Positions 7,771-16,840 are shown, counted from the stretch's first letter. The stretch is DNA of 38,410 nt from Clostridia bacterium (GCA_017886545.1 JAGHJS010000052.1:1-38410); one strand, 5' to 3'. Notes: generated by a model not told the origin, from the sequence alone. Numbers and translations are program-made.

Positions 7771-8862
7771 ATGGAACAGAGAATGAACAATCGCAGCGAC
7801 TGCGTTGAAGAGGACGTGCAGCCCGCCGACCCGCATGCCGAAAAGTACACGCTCACGCCCGAAGAATTCGGGGAGATCGCGGAAAACGAGGCGAAGGCGG
7901 GGCGGCTGCCGCCGCAGGAGGGCTACACAAAAGTGCGCCTGCCCAAGAGCGTTTGGCGCAGGTATCTGTTTGTGGCGGTGTGCCTCATTTTCCCCGTCTT
8001 TCAGTTTGTGCTGACATGGGCGTATGTCAACATCGATTCCATCCTGCTCGCTTTTCAGCGGCAGATGCCCTGGGGCGACTGGAGCTGGACGCTTGATCAG
8101 TTCGCCGTCGTTTTCAACAACATTTTTCATTCGACGGCAAATTCGACGGGGGTAACCTGGCTGAACGATTACAGCGTGCAGCTGTTGAATTCGTTGGGGT
8201 ACGGTGCCGTTTCCATTTTTATCAGCCTGCCGCTTTCCCTGCTTTTTTCCTATTTTCTCGCAAAAAAAATGCCGCTCTCCAATGTGTTCCGCGTCATCTT
8301 TTTTCTGCCGAACATCATTCCCGTAGTGGCGCTTGCGCTCGCTTTCAAACTGCCGTTTGACAGTTCGTACGGCTATCTGTACGCATTGTTGCGTTCGTTC
8401 GGCATCGAAACGGCATATTTCAGCAGTTATCCGCAGGCATCGCTGATGGTGTATCTCTACTGTATCTGGGCAGGGTTGGGGTACAATATCCTGCTTCTGT
8501 CCGGGGCGATCCGTCGCGTGCCGAAAGAGCTGTTTGAAAGCGCGCAGTTGGACGGTGCGGGCTACTTCAAAGAGTTTACGAAGGTGTGCGTCCCGCTCGT
8601 TTGGCCGACCGTCGTTACGCTCATACTGCTCGGAATGACCAGCGTGCTCACCCTGTATCTGCAGCCGTATCTGCTGCTCGGGGAAAGCGTGGCGAGCGGG
8701 TATACCATAGCGATGTCCATCTTTACGAGCACCGCGACCTTTACTCCGTCCAATTACAGTGCGGCGGCCGCTTACGGGCTGCTGTGCTCGCTGATCTGGG
8801 CGCCCATCGTGCTTGTCACGCGCAAATTTGTCAGTCGCAAGTACAGCGAAGTGGATTATTGA
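7771..8862 (+). CDS. Sugar ABC transporter permease, MalF/UgpA type
   Basis: A 363-residue inner-membrane permease of a CUT1 sugar importer. About 70 N-terminal residues are cytosolic and acidic (DCVEEDVQPADPHAEKY), longer than usual. The first TM helix starts near residue 72 (FVAVCLIFPVFQFVLTWAYV) and is followed by a large external loop and five further helices. The EAA loop is visible as ELFESAQLDGAGYFKEFTKVCVPL, the contact site for the ATPase. The ATG at 7771 follows CGGAGGGA; the frame is open further upstream but that overlaps the GH16 gene. It is 19 bp after GH16 and 10 bp before the partner permease. Confidence 0.92.
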   Translation: MEQRMNNRSDCVEEDVQPADPHAEKYTLTPEEFGEIAENEAKAGRLPPQEGYTKVRLPKSVWRRYLFVAVCLIFPVFQFVLTWAYVNIDSILLAFQRQMPWGDWSWTLDQFAVVFNNIFHSTANSTGVTWLNDYSVQLLNSLGYGAVSIFISLPLSLLFSYFLAKKMPLSNVFRVIFFLPNIIPVVALALAFKLPFDSSYGYLYALLRSFGIETAYFSSYPQASLMVYLYCIWAGLGYNILLLSGAIRRVPKELFESAQLDGAGYFKEFTKVCVPLVWPTVVTLILLGMTSVLTLYLQPYLLLGESVASGYTIAMSIFTSTATFTPSNYSAAAAYGLLCSLIWAPIVLVTRKFVSRKYSEVDY

Positions 8863-8872
8863 GGTGAATGCC

Positions 8873-9802
8873 ATGCAGGAAAAGATCATGCAGGATCAGG
8901 CTCCTTTGCGGGGGAGCGGTTCCGCACCCGCGGCAAGAGGCGGGCGCAGGCGGTCGATAGGATATGTCATCGTAAAATACATCGTCTTTGTTATTTTCAT
9001 TTTCTATGCCGTGTCGCTTGCATTCCCGTTTTTGTGGATGCTTCTCAACTCCTTCAAGACCACGGGTGACTTCGTAGGCGGAAACATCTTCGGGTTCCCC
9101 GCGGCGTGGACGTTTGAAAATTTTTCGTATGTGCTCGGCTATACGATCAACGGCACGGCGGTATGGCAGATGTTCGTCAACAGCGTGCTTCTTACGGTTG
9201 CGGGCACGGCGGTGAACGTGTTCTTCTCCACGCTTGCCGCGTACTGTGTGGCAAAGTACCGCTTCCCCGGGCGGAGCATCCTGTACGGGGTCGCCGTCAT
9301 CACGATGGTAGTGCCGATCGTCGGCACCATGCCCGCGCAGGTGCGCATGCTCGAAACGTTCGGCATGATGGATTCCTTCTTCGGCGTTCTGTTCCTGTAT
9401 TCGGGTGCATTCGGCTTCAACTTCATCCTTCTGCACGGTTCCTTTTCAAACATCAGCTGGAGCTATGCCGAAGCGGCGCAGATCGACGGCGCAAACCAGG
9501 CACAGATCATGTTCCGCGTCATGCTCCCCATCGGCATCGGACCGATCGTCGCCGTCGCCATTTTGCAGGCGATCGCCATTTGGAACGACTATTCCACGCC
9601 GTATCTGTTCATGCATTCAACGCCGACTCTTTCCGTCGGGCTGCAGGATCTGCAGTCTGCGTTCACATCGGGAACGGGCGGCGGTAACTTCCCCGGGATC
9701 TTCGCGACGGTCATCATCACGGTGCTCCCGATGCTCATTCTCTTCGCCTGCTTCCAAAAAAAGATCATGGAAAATACCGTGGCGGGCGGGCTGAAAGGCT
9801 GA
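8873..9802 (+). CDS. Sugar ABC transporter permease, MalG/UgpE type
   Basis: A 309-residue inner-membrane permease, partner of the preceding MalF-type protein. TM1 lies near residues 30-55 (VIVKYIVFVIFIFYAVSLAF), followed by FLWMLLNSFKT, typical of MalG-type proteins. The EAA loop reads AEAAQIDGANQAQIMFRVML, a near-perfect match to the E-A-A-x-x-D-G-A consensus. The C-terminus (FACFQKKIMENTVAGGLKG) is the usual MalG ending. The ATG at 8873 follows GAGGTGA. No ATP-binding subunit is encoded in this operon. Confidence 0.93.
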   Translation: MQEKIMQDQAPLRGSGSAPAARGGRRRSIGYVIVKYIVFVIFIFYAVSLAFPFLWMLLNSFKTTGDFVGGNIFGFPAAWTFENFSYVLGYTINGTAVWQMFVNSVLLTVAGTAVNVFFSTLAAYCVAKYRFPGRSILYGVAVITMVVPIVGTMPAQVRMLETFGMMDSFFGVLFLYSGAFGFNFILLHGSFSNISWSYAEAAQIDGANQAQIMFRVMLPIGIGPIVAVAILQAIAIWNDYSTPYLFMHSTPTLSVGLQDLQSAFTSGTGGGNFPGIFATVIITVLPMLILFACFQKKIMENTVAGGLKG

Positions 9803-9833
9803 GCGGACGCAGTTTTTACGGAGGTTTGTTTCA

Positions 9834-11489
9834 ATGAAAAAGAAGATCTGTCTGCTCCTTACCGCGCTTGCCGTCCTTTTCGCGGCGTGTGCGCTGCTCT
9901 GTGCCTGTTCCGAAGAGCGCGGTTCGTTTGAAGCGTCGTATGCCGTTCGGTCGGGCGAAAGCGTGACCATAACGGGGTCGGGCATCACGTACCGTATTGC
10001 CGACTGCCCCGACGGCGTCTCCGTCGACGAAAATGAAGGGGTGTTCACCTTTTTCGTAACGGTCGATACGCAGGTGCTGTACCTGGCGTTGCAAGACGGA
10101 GAAGTCGTTGACGAAACGGTCGTTACCTGCCTTGCGGAGCGCGGCACGGCGGAGGTTGCGTTTACCAACCCGTCGCAGTGGATCGCCGACGGCGACTATA
10201 TCACGGCGCAGAGCACTGCGGGGACTGCCGTTTCCTATACGCTCGTTTCGGATGCGCCCGGCGTGAGCGTCAACTCCGCGACGGGCAGGGTCACCTTCAC
10301 GGCGGCAGTCACGGAAGGGACGCAGTTCACCGTCCGCGCGGCGGAGAGCGGCGGGGCGCATGCTGAAGAGACGTTTTCCGCCTCCGTCACGAGCGTCGCG
10401 ACGGTGGAGAGCGCGCGGCAGGCGACCGAAGCGGCAGAGCCTTCCGCCGTACAGTACACCGTCGTGTTTGCAGTGGGAGAGGAAGAGAGCATTGTCGAGG
10501 CGGGCGTCTATGCCGTGCAGTTCGGCAACACTATGCTCGCCGCGGACACCTGGAGCTATGACGCGCAGTCGCGCACGCTTATGCTGCAGCCTGCCGCTTT
10601 TGCAGATTGGGGCACGGGCGAGTATACGCTGCGGCTGGTTACTTACCGCAATACGATCTCCGTCGGGCTGACGCTTGCAACAAAGGTCATCCGCACCGTG
10701 GACGACCTGCTCGCCGTACAGAACGATCTTGCGGGCATCTATGTGCTTGCGAACGACATTGACCTGGCCGACTACACGCAGCAGCAGCTTACGGCGGACG
10801 CGAATGCGGAAGTATGGACGCCGTTCGGACTGTACGTGGACGGCGGTACGAGCGCTCCGTTCACGGGCGTGTTTGAGGGGAACGGCTACGAGATCAAAAA
10901 CTTTTATATGAACCGTTCGGTGAACGCGGCAGAAAATTTCAACGCGGGATTCTTCGGATATATCGGGGCGAACGGCGAGGTGCGTAACCTCGGCATCCGC
11001 GCGACGTCCGTGCAGACGCGCTCTTATTCGGGCGGATTTGTCGGGCAGAACGAAGGCACTATTGAAAACTGTTACATCGTTTTTGAGCGCAACATTTACG
11101 TCGTCGGGTATTACGGCGGCATGTTCGCGGGGCATAACGAAGCGTCGGGACATATCTCCAACTGCTATGCGGCGGGCAACATCGCCTCAGAAGCGGAGGA
11201 AACGACGGGGCAGTACTATCAGGGCGCATTCATAGGGTTCAATACGGGCACGGTTGAAAACAGCTACGCCGCGCTCGGCGACGATACGCTGAACAGTCCC
11301 TATTTTGCGGGTACGCGGTTTGCGGGCACACGTCCCGGCACGGCACTCGTCGACTGCGTGAACTGCACGCAGTTTGAGAGCATCGCCGCCCTGCAGGAGT
11401 ATGACTTTACGCAGGCTGGCGACATGTGGGTGGTGAACGAGGGAGCGTATCCCACTCTGTCACATCCCATCGCGTTCTATAACGACTGA
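9834..11489 (+). CDS. Surface lipoprotein with Ig-like N-terminal region and GLUG-type repeats
   Basis: A 551-residue exported protein with no catalytic motif that I recognise. A hydrophobic signal ends in LLCAC (lipobox-like, Cys25). Residues about 30-285 are beta-rich and look like two or three Ig-like or cadherin-like modules (for example AAVTEGTQFTVRAAESGG). From about 290 it changes to VIRTVDDLLAVQNDLAGIY and ANDIDLADYT, then GVFEGNGYEIKNFYM, NAGFFGYIGANGEVRNLGI, SGGFVGQNEGTIENCY and YQGAFIGFNTGTVENSYA: the GLUG-repeat beta-helix signature of surface adhesins. It sits between the permeases and the phosphohexomutase in the glucan operon, so I infer a cell-surface glycan- or wall-binding role. 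ATG with upstream GGAGG. Confidence 0.82.
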   Translation: MKKKICLLLTALAVLFAACALLCACSEERGSFEASYAVRSGESVTITGSGITYRIADCPDGVSVDENEGVFTFFVTVDTQVLYLALQDGEVVDETVVTCLAERGTAEVAFTNPSQWIADGDYITAQSTAGTAVSYTLVSDAPGVSVNSATGRVTFTAAVTEGTQFTVRAAESGGAHAEETFSASVTSVATVESARQATEAAEPSAVQYTVVFAVGEEESIVEAGVYAVQFGNTMLAADTWSYDAQSRTLMLQPAAFADWGTGEYTLRLVTYRNTISVGLTLATKVIRTVDDLLAVQNDLAGIYVLANDIDLADYTQQQLTADANAEVWTPFGLYVDGGTSAPFTGVFEGNGYEIKNFYMNRSVNAAENFNAGFFGYIGANGEVRNLGIRATSVQTRSYSGGFVGQNEGTIENCYIVFERNIYVVGYYGGMFAGHNEASGHISNCYAAGNIASEAEETTGQYYQGAFIGFNTGTVENSYAALGDDTLNSPYFAGTRFAGTRPGTALVDCVNCTQFESIAALQEYDFTQAGDMWVVNEGAYPTLSHPIAFYND

Positions 11490-11590
11490 AACACAGCGAC
11501 CGTCCGCGCGCAGGAGCGCGGGACGTCGGCATTGCCCGCGCGCCGCAGGAAGCGGCGTGCAGAAAAACGAGAGAGAAGAGAGGATCTATC

Positions 11591-13003
11591 ATGCTACAAT
11601 TCGGTACGGGCGGGTTTCGCGGCGTCATCGGAGAAGATTTTACAAAACAGAACGTACAACTCATAGCGGAGGCGCTTGCGCGTATCGCGGAGCGGGAGGG
11701 GAAGACGGATCTGCCCGTCGCCGTCGGATACGACAACCGTTTCACCTCCGACAGGGCGGCGATGTGGCTCGCGGAGGTGTTCGCGGCGCATGGCATCCGG
11801 GTGTGGCTCATTCCGTACGCTGCGCCCACGCCGTCGGTGATGTTCACCGTCAAAAGCGAACGCCTGCACTACGGCGCGATGGTCACGGCGAGCCATAACC
11901 CATACATATTCAACGGTGTAAAACTGTTCACGGAAGGCGGCATGGATGCAGACGCCGCCTTTACGGGCAGGATGGAGCGCGAGATCGCGAACGTGACCTC
12001 CGTCCGATCGCTGCCTGCGGAAAAGATCCCGCAGGGCGGTCTCGTCCGCTTTGACGTGCGCGAAAAATACCTTGATTTTATTCAAAGTTTCCTCTCGCCC
12101 GCGGCAAAGGGGAGCGGCATCCGCATTCTGTACGACAACCTGAACGGCGTTGGGGCGGGCATGATCGCGCCGCTCGCGGAACGGATGGGCTGGTGTGTGG
12201 ACGTGCTGAACGCCGAGCACGACGCCTTCTTCAGGTTTAAAAACCCGAACCCGACGGAGAGCGCGATCGCGCCGCTCGCGGAACGGCTCAGGGCGGGCGG
12301 CTATGCCTTTGCGATGGCAACGGACAGCGACGCGGACAGGCTAGGTATTTTAGACGAGCGCGGTCAGTACGTTGGCAGCAACGACATCCTTGCGGCGCTG
12401 TACTATTATTTGGTACGCTGCCGCGGTATGCGCGGTGACGTCGTGAAAAACTGCGCAACCTCGCTGCTGCTGGATAAACTTGCGCAAAAGCTCGGGTTCG
12501 TTTGTCACGAAGTGGACGTCGGATTTAAAAACGTATCGCAGAAAATGGACGAAACGGACGCGCTCATCGGTGGCGAAAGTTCGGGAGGGCTGACCGTGCG
12601 CGGGTATGTGAAAGGGAAGGACAGCGTCTTTTCTTCCGCACTGTTCACCGAAATGGCGGTCTGTATGCGCAAGCCCGTATCGGAGATCGTCCGTGAGGTG
12701 CGTGACTTCGCGGGGTACGATCTGTACTGCGTGGAGCGGGAAATCAAGCTGCCCTCGCTCGAAGAGGCGCGGGCGTGCCTGGATAGTTGCACGCCACCCG
12801 CGGGCGAAAAACTTCTTCGCACGCTGCGCTTCGGACGGAACGTGAAATTCCTGTTGGAGGACGGATGGGCGCTTTTGCGGCTTTCGGGCACGGAACCCGC
12901 CGTGCGCATTTTTGCGGAGCTGCCCACGAAGGCGCGCGCGGAGCGCGCGGCGGAAGCGCTGAAAAGCTGTCTCGCCGCGGTGGGCAGAGGGTGCGCGGTA
13001 TAA
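11591..13003 (+). CDS. Phosphoglucomutase/phosphomannomutase family protein
   Basis: A 470-residue cytoplasmic alpha-D-phosphohexomutase that interconverts hexose 1- and 6-phosphates through a phosphoserine. It shows FGTGGFRG at the N-terminus, the active-site TASHNP with Ser101, the magnesium loop DSDADR (Asp245, 247, 249), the sugar-binding GGESSGG around residue 328, and a C-terminal phosphate-binding RLSGTEPAVRIF. All catalytic residues are present, and the length fits the short PMM/PGM class. In the operon it comes just before the GH94-type phosphorylase, whose product is a sugar 1-phosphate, so it probably feeds that product into glycolysis. The 101-bp gap upstream holds two imperfect GC-rich hairpins that may separate it from the lipoprotein message. 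Confidence 0.92.
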   Translation: MLQFGTGGFRGVIGEDFTKQNVQLIAEALARIAEREGKTDLPVAVGYDNRFTSDRAAMWLAEVFAAHGIRVWLIPYAAPTPSVMFTVKSERLHYGAMVTASHNPYIFNGVKLFTEGGMDADAAFTGRMEREIANVTSVRSLPAEKIPQGGLVRFDVREKYLDFIQSFLSPAAKGSGIRILYDNLNGVGAGMIAPLAERMGWCVDVLNAEHDAFFRFKNPNPTESAIAPLAERLRAGGYAFAMATDSDADRLGILDERGQYVGSNDILAALYYYLVRCRGMRGDVVKNCATSLLLDKLAQKLGFVCHEVDVGFKNVSQKMDETDALIGGESSGGLTVRGYVKGKDSVFSSALFTEMAVCMRKPVSEIVREVRDFAGYDLYCVEREIKLPSLEEARACLDSCTPPAGEKLLRTLRFGRNVKFLLEDGWALLRLSGTEPAVRIFAELPTKARAERAAEALKSCLAAVGRGCAV

Positions 13004-13027
13004 AGGAAAAACAGCGAGGAGACCTTT

Positions 13028-15544
13028 GTGAAGATGAATTGGGCAGAACGTCTGTTCGATAAAATGGAAGAGTTGCTTGCAGGGGGCGGAGAGGAAAGCT
13101 CTCCGCTCGCGTCGCGCTGTGCCTTCGTTGCGGACGACGCCGTCGTATGCCTGCCCCGCGGGGACGGAGACGCGCGTCACCCGTACAGCGCGGACGGGCT
13201 GACGCTGTGGGCGCATTCCTCCGGATATATGAGCGTGAACGAAAGCGCGTTCTATGCCGTGCTCCCTGCCGATGAGGGAAGGGAGCCGTACCTGAATTTC
13301 TACGCCGCGGAAAGGGGCGGCGTTCCCGTGACGCTGACGGGCGCCGCGCCCTTTGCGGGCGACGCGGCGCGGCGCTGCTGCCTGTTCACGCCGGAGGCGG
13401 TATACTATCTTACGCGCACGGATGGAGCGGACTACTGTGTGCGTGCCTTCGTGACGGAGAACAAAGAGGTATGCTTCACCGTCCTTGCTCGCGCACACAA
13501 AGCGGGAGAGCTGTACCTTGCGCCGTACGTGAACTGCCTGCTCATGCACAGCGCAGGCGAATGCTGCGAAACAAAGTGGTTCAAATCTTGTAAAAGAGAG
13601 GAGGACGGCTTCCTTTTTCACAGCGTTGAAAACGTCAGTCCGACGGTGCGGCTGAACAACTACGGCGCGCTCGCCCTGGCTGCGGAAGGGCAGGTGACGG
13701 GGCTGTCGGCAACGACCTCCCGTTCTGATTTTGCGGGTGGTAAAAACAGTCCGATGAACGCCTCTTCCGCACTGCTCGCAGGCAGGTTTGCCGCGGAAAA
13801 GATGGCGACAAAATTTACGGACAGTGCCTGCGCCGCCGCGATCATACACTTTGCGGCGAAGACGGGCGGATGCGCGCGGTTGGATCTGCGTCTTTCCATC
13901 GCTACGGAGGAAGGGGTCGCGCGCAAAAAGCTGACGGCGCCTTTTTCCGCTTCCGTATGCGACGGGTACGCCGAAGCGCTTGCTGCGCGCGAGGCGGCAA
14001 AGGCGACTTCGCCGCATGCGCTGAAGATGCGCTTTTCGGGCAGCCGCGTTCCCGGACTTGACGCGCGCACGTTTACGCGGTTCGCGGCGTATGTACAGCG
14101 CGAGGCGGAGTTCGGCGCGCTCTCCAAAAATTCGGGGGTATCCCTGCTCGGCGTGCGCGACGTGTTCCAGCAGCTTGAGGCGGCGCTCTTATGGACGCCG
14201 CAGGCGTGCCGCGCCAAAATACTGGAGGCGTTCGGCTTTTTGGGGGAGGACGGCAGATTCCCCCGCCAGTACAGCATGCCCGCCGCCGAAGGTGAGGTAC
14301 CCGCGCTCGATCTGCGCGAGTTTGTCGATCAGGCGCTGTGGGCGGTCGATACGCTGTACCGCTATGTCGCGTACACGGGCGACGTATCCATCCTGCGCGA
14401 GGAATGCGGCTTTTACCGCTACGAGGGCAGGCGTGCTTTTCTGAGCGCGCAGCGCTCGGACGTGTTGGATCATCTTTCGCGTATCGTCCGCTTTTTCCGC
14501 GACAACACCGACGCGGATACGGGTTGTCTGCGCGCGCTGTACGGCGACTGGAACGACGCGTTGGACGGACTGGGCGTGAACCGTTTCGGAGGCGAAGGGT
14601 TCGGCTCGGGTGTCTCCGTCATGGCAAGCGAGCAGCTTGTGCTCGCATGGAGGGAGCTCGGCGCGCTCTACCACGCGGCGGATGCGGATCCGCCCTGCGA
14701 CTTTTCAAGTCTTGCGTGCGAGCTGGAACAGGCGCTGCGCCGCCACGCGCTGCAGGCGGATGGAGACGGTGTGCGCATCCTCCACGGCTGGGGGGATCGG
14801 TGCTCTTACCTCGTGGGGAGCCGCTGCGACGGCGACGGGGAGGACCGCGTCGGGCTGACGGCAAATGCCTTCTGGGTGATCGCGGGACTGTATGCGGGGG
14901 ATACGGGCATAAAGAAGGACATCCTCCGCGCTTATGACAGGCTGGATTCAAAATACGGCCTGCGCACCTTCGATAAACCCTTCGCTCCGGGCGCTTACGG
15001 TATGGGGCGCATCGGCGATCTGCCGCCCGGCACGGCTGAAAACTGCGCGACGTACGTCCACGCAACGCTGTTCGGCGTGTGGTCGCTCTTCCTCATGGGC
15101 GAAGGCGAACGCGCATGGGAGCAGCTTGCCAAAGTGCTGCCGCCCACGCATGCGTTCATCTCCACGACGCCTTTCGTGATGAGCAATTCCTATTCGCACA
15201 ACGCGGAATACGGTATGGACGGCGAGTCCATGTCCGACTGGTATACGGGTTCGGCGAACGTGCTGATAAAAGTGCTGGTGCGGCAGGTGTTCGGGCTAGA
15301 CATGGCGCCCGGGCGGCTGTGCGTGCGCCCTGCCTTTCTTCCTTTTGACGAGGCGGAGATCGTAATGAACATCTGCGGTTCGCGCGTGTGCCTGCGTTAT
15401 AAAAACGAGGGGCGCGGCGTTCGTACGTTTACGCTTAACGGAGAGCTGAAAAAGGCGGATATGGACGGGACAAGCGGCTATCCGTTCCTTTCGCTGTGCG
15501 CGGAAGAGATCGCGGGCGGCGCGGAGATCTGTGTGACGGATTGA
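13028..15544 (+). CDS. GH94-type glycoside phosphorylase (cellobiose phosphorylase-like)
   Basis: An 838-residue cytoplasmic enzyme with the layout of inverting glycoside phosphorylases: an N-terminal beta-sandwich (about 1-320), a helical linker, an (alpha/alpha)6 catalytic barrel (about 350-760) and a C-terminal sheet. The catalytic segment is YGDWNDALDG with Asp507 and Asp510, the place of the GH94 general acid. RDVFQQ (around 377) and DWYTGSANVLIK near the end are the matching GH94 landmarks, and HSVENV and ENCATYVHATLF also fit. The family cleaves beta-linked glucosyl disaccharides or oligosaccharides with phosphate, giving glucose 1-phosphate. Which linkage is cut is not readable, and the N-terminus diverges from classical cellobiose phosphorylases. 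GTG start with GAGGAG about eight bases upstream; an ATG two codons later is less well placed. Confidence 0.82.
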   Translation: MKMNWAERLFDKMEELLAGGGEESSPLASRCAFVADDAVVCLPRGDGDARHPYSADGLTLWAHSSGYMSVNESAFYAVLPADEGREPYLNFYAAERGGVPVTLTGAAPFAGDAARRCCLFTPEAVYYLTRTDGADYCVRAFVTENKEVCFTVLARAHKAGELYLAPYVNCLLMHSAGECCETKWFKSCKREEDGFLFHSVENVSPTVRLNNYGALALAAEGQVTGLSATTSRSDFAGGKNSPMNASSALLAGRFAAEKMATKFTDSACAAAIIHFAAKTGGCARLDLRLSIATEEGVARKKLTAPFSASVCDGYAEALAAREAAKATSPHALKMRFSGSRVPGLDARTFTRFAAYVQREAEFGALSKNSGVSLLGVRDVFQQLEAALLWTPQACRAKILEAFGFLGEDGRFPRQYSMPAAEGEVPALDLREFVDQALWAVDTLYRYVAYTGDVSILREECGFYRYEGRRAFLSAQRSDVLDHLSRIVRFFRDNTDADTGCLRALYGDWNDALDGLGVNRFGGEGFGSGVSVMASEQLVLAWRELGALYHAADADPPCDFSSLACELEQALRRHALQADGDGVRILHGWGDRCSYLVGSRCDGDGEDRVGLTANAFWVIAGLYAGDTGIKKDILRAYDRLDSKYGLRTFDKPFAPGAYGMGRIGDLPPGTAENCATYVHATLFGVWSLFLMGEGERAWEQLAKVLPPTHAFISTTPFVMSNSYSHNAEYGMDGESMSDWYTGSANVLIKVLVRQVFGLDMAPGRLCVRPAFLPFDEAEIVMNICGSRVCLRYKNEGRGVRTFTLNGELKKADMDGTSGYPFLSLCAEEIAGGAEICVTD

Positions 15545-15582
15545 ACCTGCATGTTTTTGTGTCCGCCGCTTTGCGGAGACGG

Positions 15583-15611
15583 TTGACATTTCTCCGAAAA
15601 AAGAGTATTCT
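15583..15611 (+). promoter_or_regulatory. Promoter of the ROK regulator gene
   Basis: TTGACA (15583-15588), 17-bp spacer, TATTCT (15606-15611). Just downstream is an imperfect dyad of GCTG/CAGC and CGAA/TTCG halves (about 15616-15639), a candidate operator for autoregulation. Confidence 0.75.
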
Positions 15612-15676
15612 ATTGCTGATCGAACATATTTCGGCAGCAGGGCGGTTGTTTCTGCGCAGAATGCGGGGAGAACGGG

Positions 15677-16810
15677 ATGAAGGCAGGCAAGGACCAGGGG
15701 TATACGCGTTACAAAAATAACGAGCTGATCCTCGATCTTTTACATAAACGGAATTACAGCGCGACAGAGCTTGCGCAGCTCACAGGACTTTCCAACGCAT
15801 CGATGACGAAGATCCTTGTCGACTTGTCGGGGAAAGGGCTGATCAAGGTCGTACAGGGCGAAGACGAGGGCGGCAAGGGGCGCAAGCGCAAATATTATGC
15901 CATCAACGACCAGGCCGGGCTGATCGTCGCCATTGATTTTTCGGATAACGCGCTCAAAGTTGCCTTTGCGGATATGCAGGGCAATATTCTCGATCGCCGC
16001 GTGCTCGGGCAGGTGCTGCATTACACCGTTGCCGTGCTGTACGAGGCGATCCTCTTCATCAAAGACGCGATCCACACCGATTTTTCGGACAGGCGTCTTA
16101 CTTCCGTCAACCTTTCTCTCCCGGGGCAGATCGACGAATCGACCATGGCGATCGGCAGGTCGGCGCAGTTCCGCGAGATCGTTTCCGAGGACAGACTCGG
16201 GGTGCTTCGTTTGTTTGAACGCCATTTCGATGTGCCAGTACGTCTGTATAACGATATTAACCTTTCCGCCGTGGCGGAAAAGGAGCTCGGCGGCGTCGCG
16301 GAGGAAAATTTTTTGCTCATGCACATCGACGCGGGCGTGGGCGGTGCCTTTTATTTCGGCGGCAAGGTGTTCGGCGGCAGCCACGGATTTGCGGGCGAGA
16401 TCGGTTTTTTGCCCGTCGTGCGGGACGGGAAAGAGGAGATCCTCGATTCCGTCGTATCGTTCACGGCGATCGCCGAGCGACTGAATGCGCGCTGTGGCGA
16501 AACGTTCACGATCGACGGACTGGTACGGGCGTACGGCAGTGATCCGCGCGTTCGCGCCGAATTGTTGGAGAGCGCGAAGGTGGCGGGCAAGGCGGCGCGC
16601 GAGCTTGCGCTCATTCTGGATATAGACAGGGTGATCGTCAGCGGTAAGGTCGCTGCTCTTGATGAGGAATATAAAAGCACGTTTGTTGCCGCGTCGAGCG
16701 GCGACGGGGCAGAGGTGCGCGTCAGTTTTTCGGAGCTGGAGGACAGCGCCCTGCACGGCGCGATCCTGACGGCGATCCGGCTGGATCTGCGGCAGACGAT
16801 CTCCCGCTGA
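15677..16810 (+). CDS. ROK family transcriptional regulator (NagC/XylR-like)
   Basis: A 377-residue DNA-binding regulator. Residues about 14-66 form a winged helix-turn-helix (NNELILDLLHKRNYSATELA, then SNASMTKILVDLSGKGLI) and the rest is a ROK sugar-kinase-like domain. Seen in the ROK part: YNDINLSAVAEKELG with the N-D-x-N signature, DAGVGGAFYFGG (phosphate loop), and GFAGEIGF. The zinc-binding Cys cluster and the adjacent His of typical ROK proteins are absent: the place reads VVRDGKEEILDSV. The protein is therefore likely a sugar sensor without kinase function. Its position after the glucan operon, with its own promoter, suggests that it controls that operon. ATG at 15677 after GGGGAGAACGGG. 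Confidence 0.88.
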   Translation: MKAGKDQGYTRYKNNELILDLLHKRNYSATELAQLTGLSNASMTKILVDLSGKGLIKVVQGEDEGGKGRKRKYYAINDQAGLIVAIDFSDNALKVAFADMQGNILDRRVLGQVLHYTVAVLYEAILFIKDAIHTDFSDRRLTSVNLSLPGQIDESTMAIGRSAQFREIVSEDRLGVLRLFERHFDVPVRLYNDINLSAVAEKELGGVAEENFLLMHIDAGVGGAFYFGGKVFGGSHGFAGEIGFLPVVRDGKEEILDSVVSFTAIAERLNARCGETFTIDGLVRAYGSDPRVRAELLESAKVAGKAARELALILDIDRVIVSGKVAALDEEYKSTFVAASSGDGAEVRVSFSELEDSALHGAILTAIRLDLRQTISR

Positions 16811-16840
16811 GCGGCGCGGGCTGCGTCGCCGGCTTTTTTC
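16809..16840 (+). terminator. Weak terminator after the ROK gene
   Basis: AGCGGCG pairs with CGCC-G-GCT (one bulged G), followed by six T residues, right behind the stop codon. Confidence 0.6.

Noticed and set aside
6240-7856. 538-codon minus-strand ORF opposite the GH16 gene
   Set aside because: Antisense shadow with no ribosome binding site; the GH16 frame has clear catalytic motifs, signal peptide and promoter.
11490-11590. Terminator between the GLUG lipoprotein and the mutase gene
   Set aside because: Two GC-rich imperfect hairpins are present but without T-tracts, and the downstream gene has no promoter of its own that I can see.
12350-14017. 555-codon minus-strand ORF opposite the mutase and phosphorylase genes
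   Set aside because: Shadow of two well-supported genes, no start signal.
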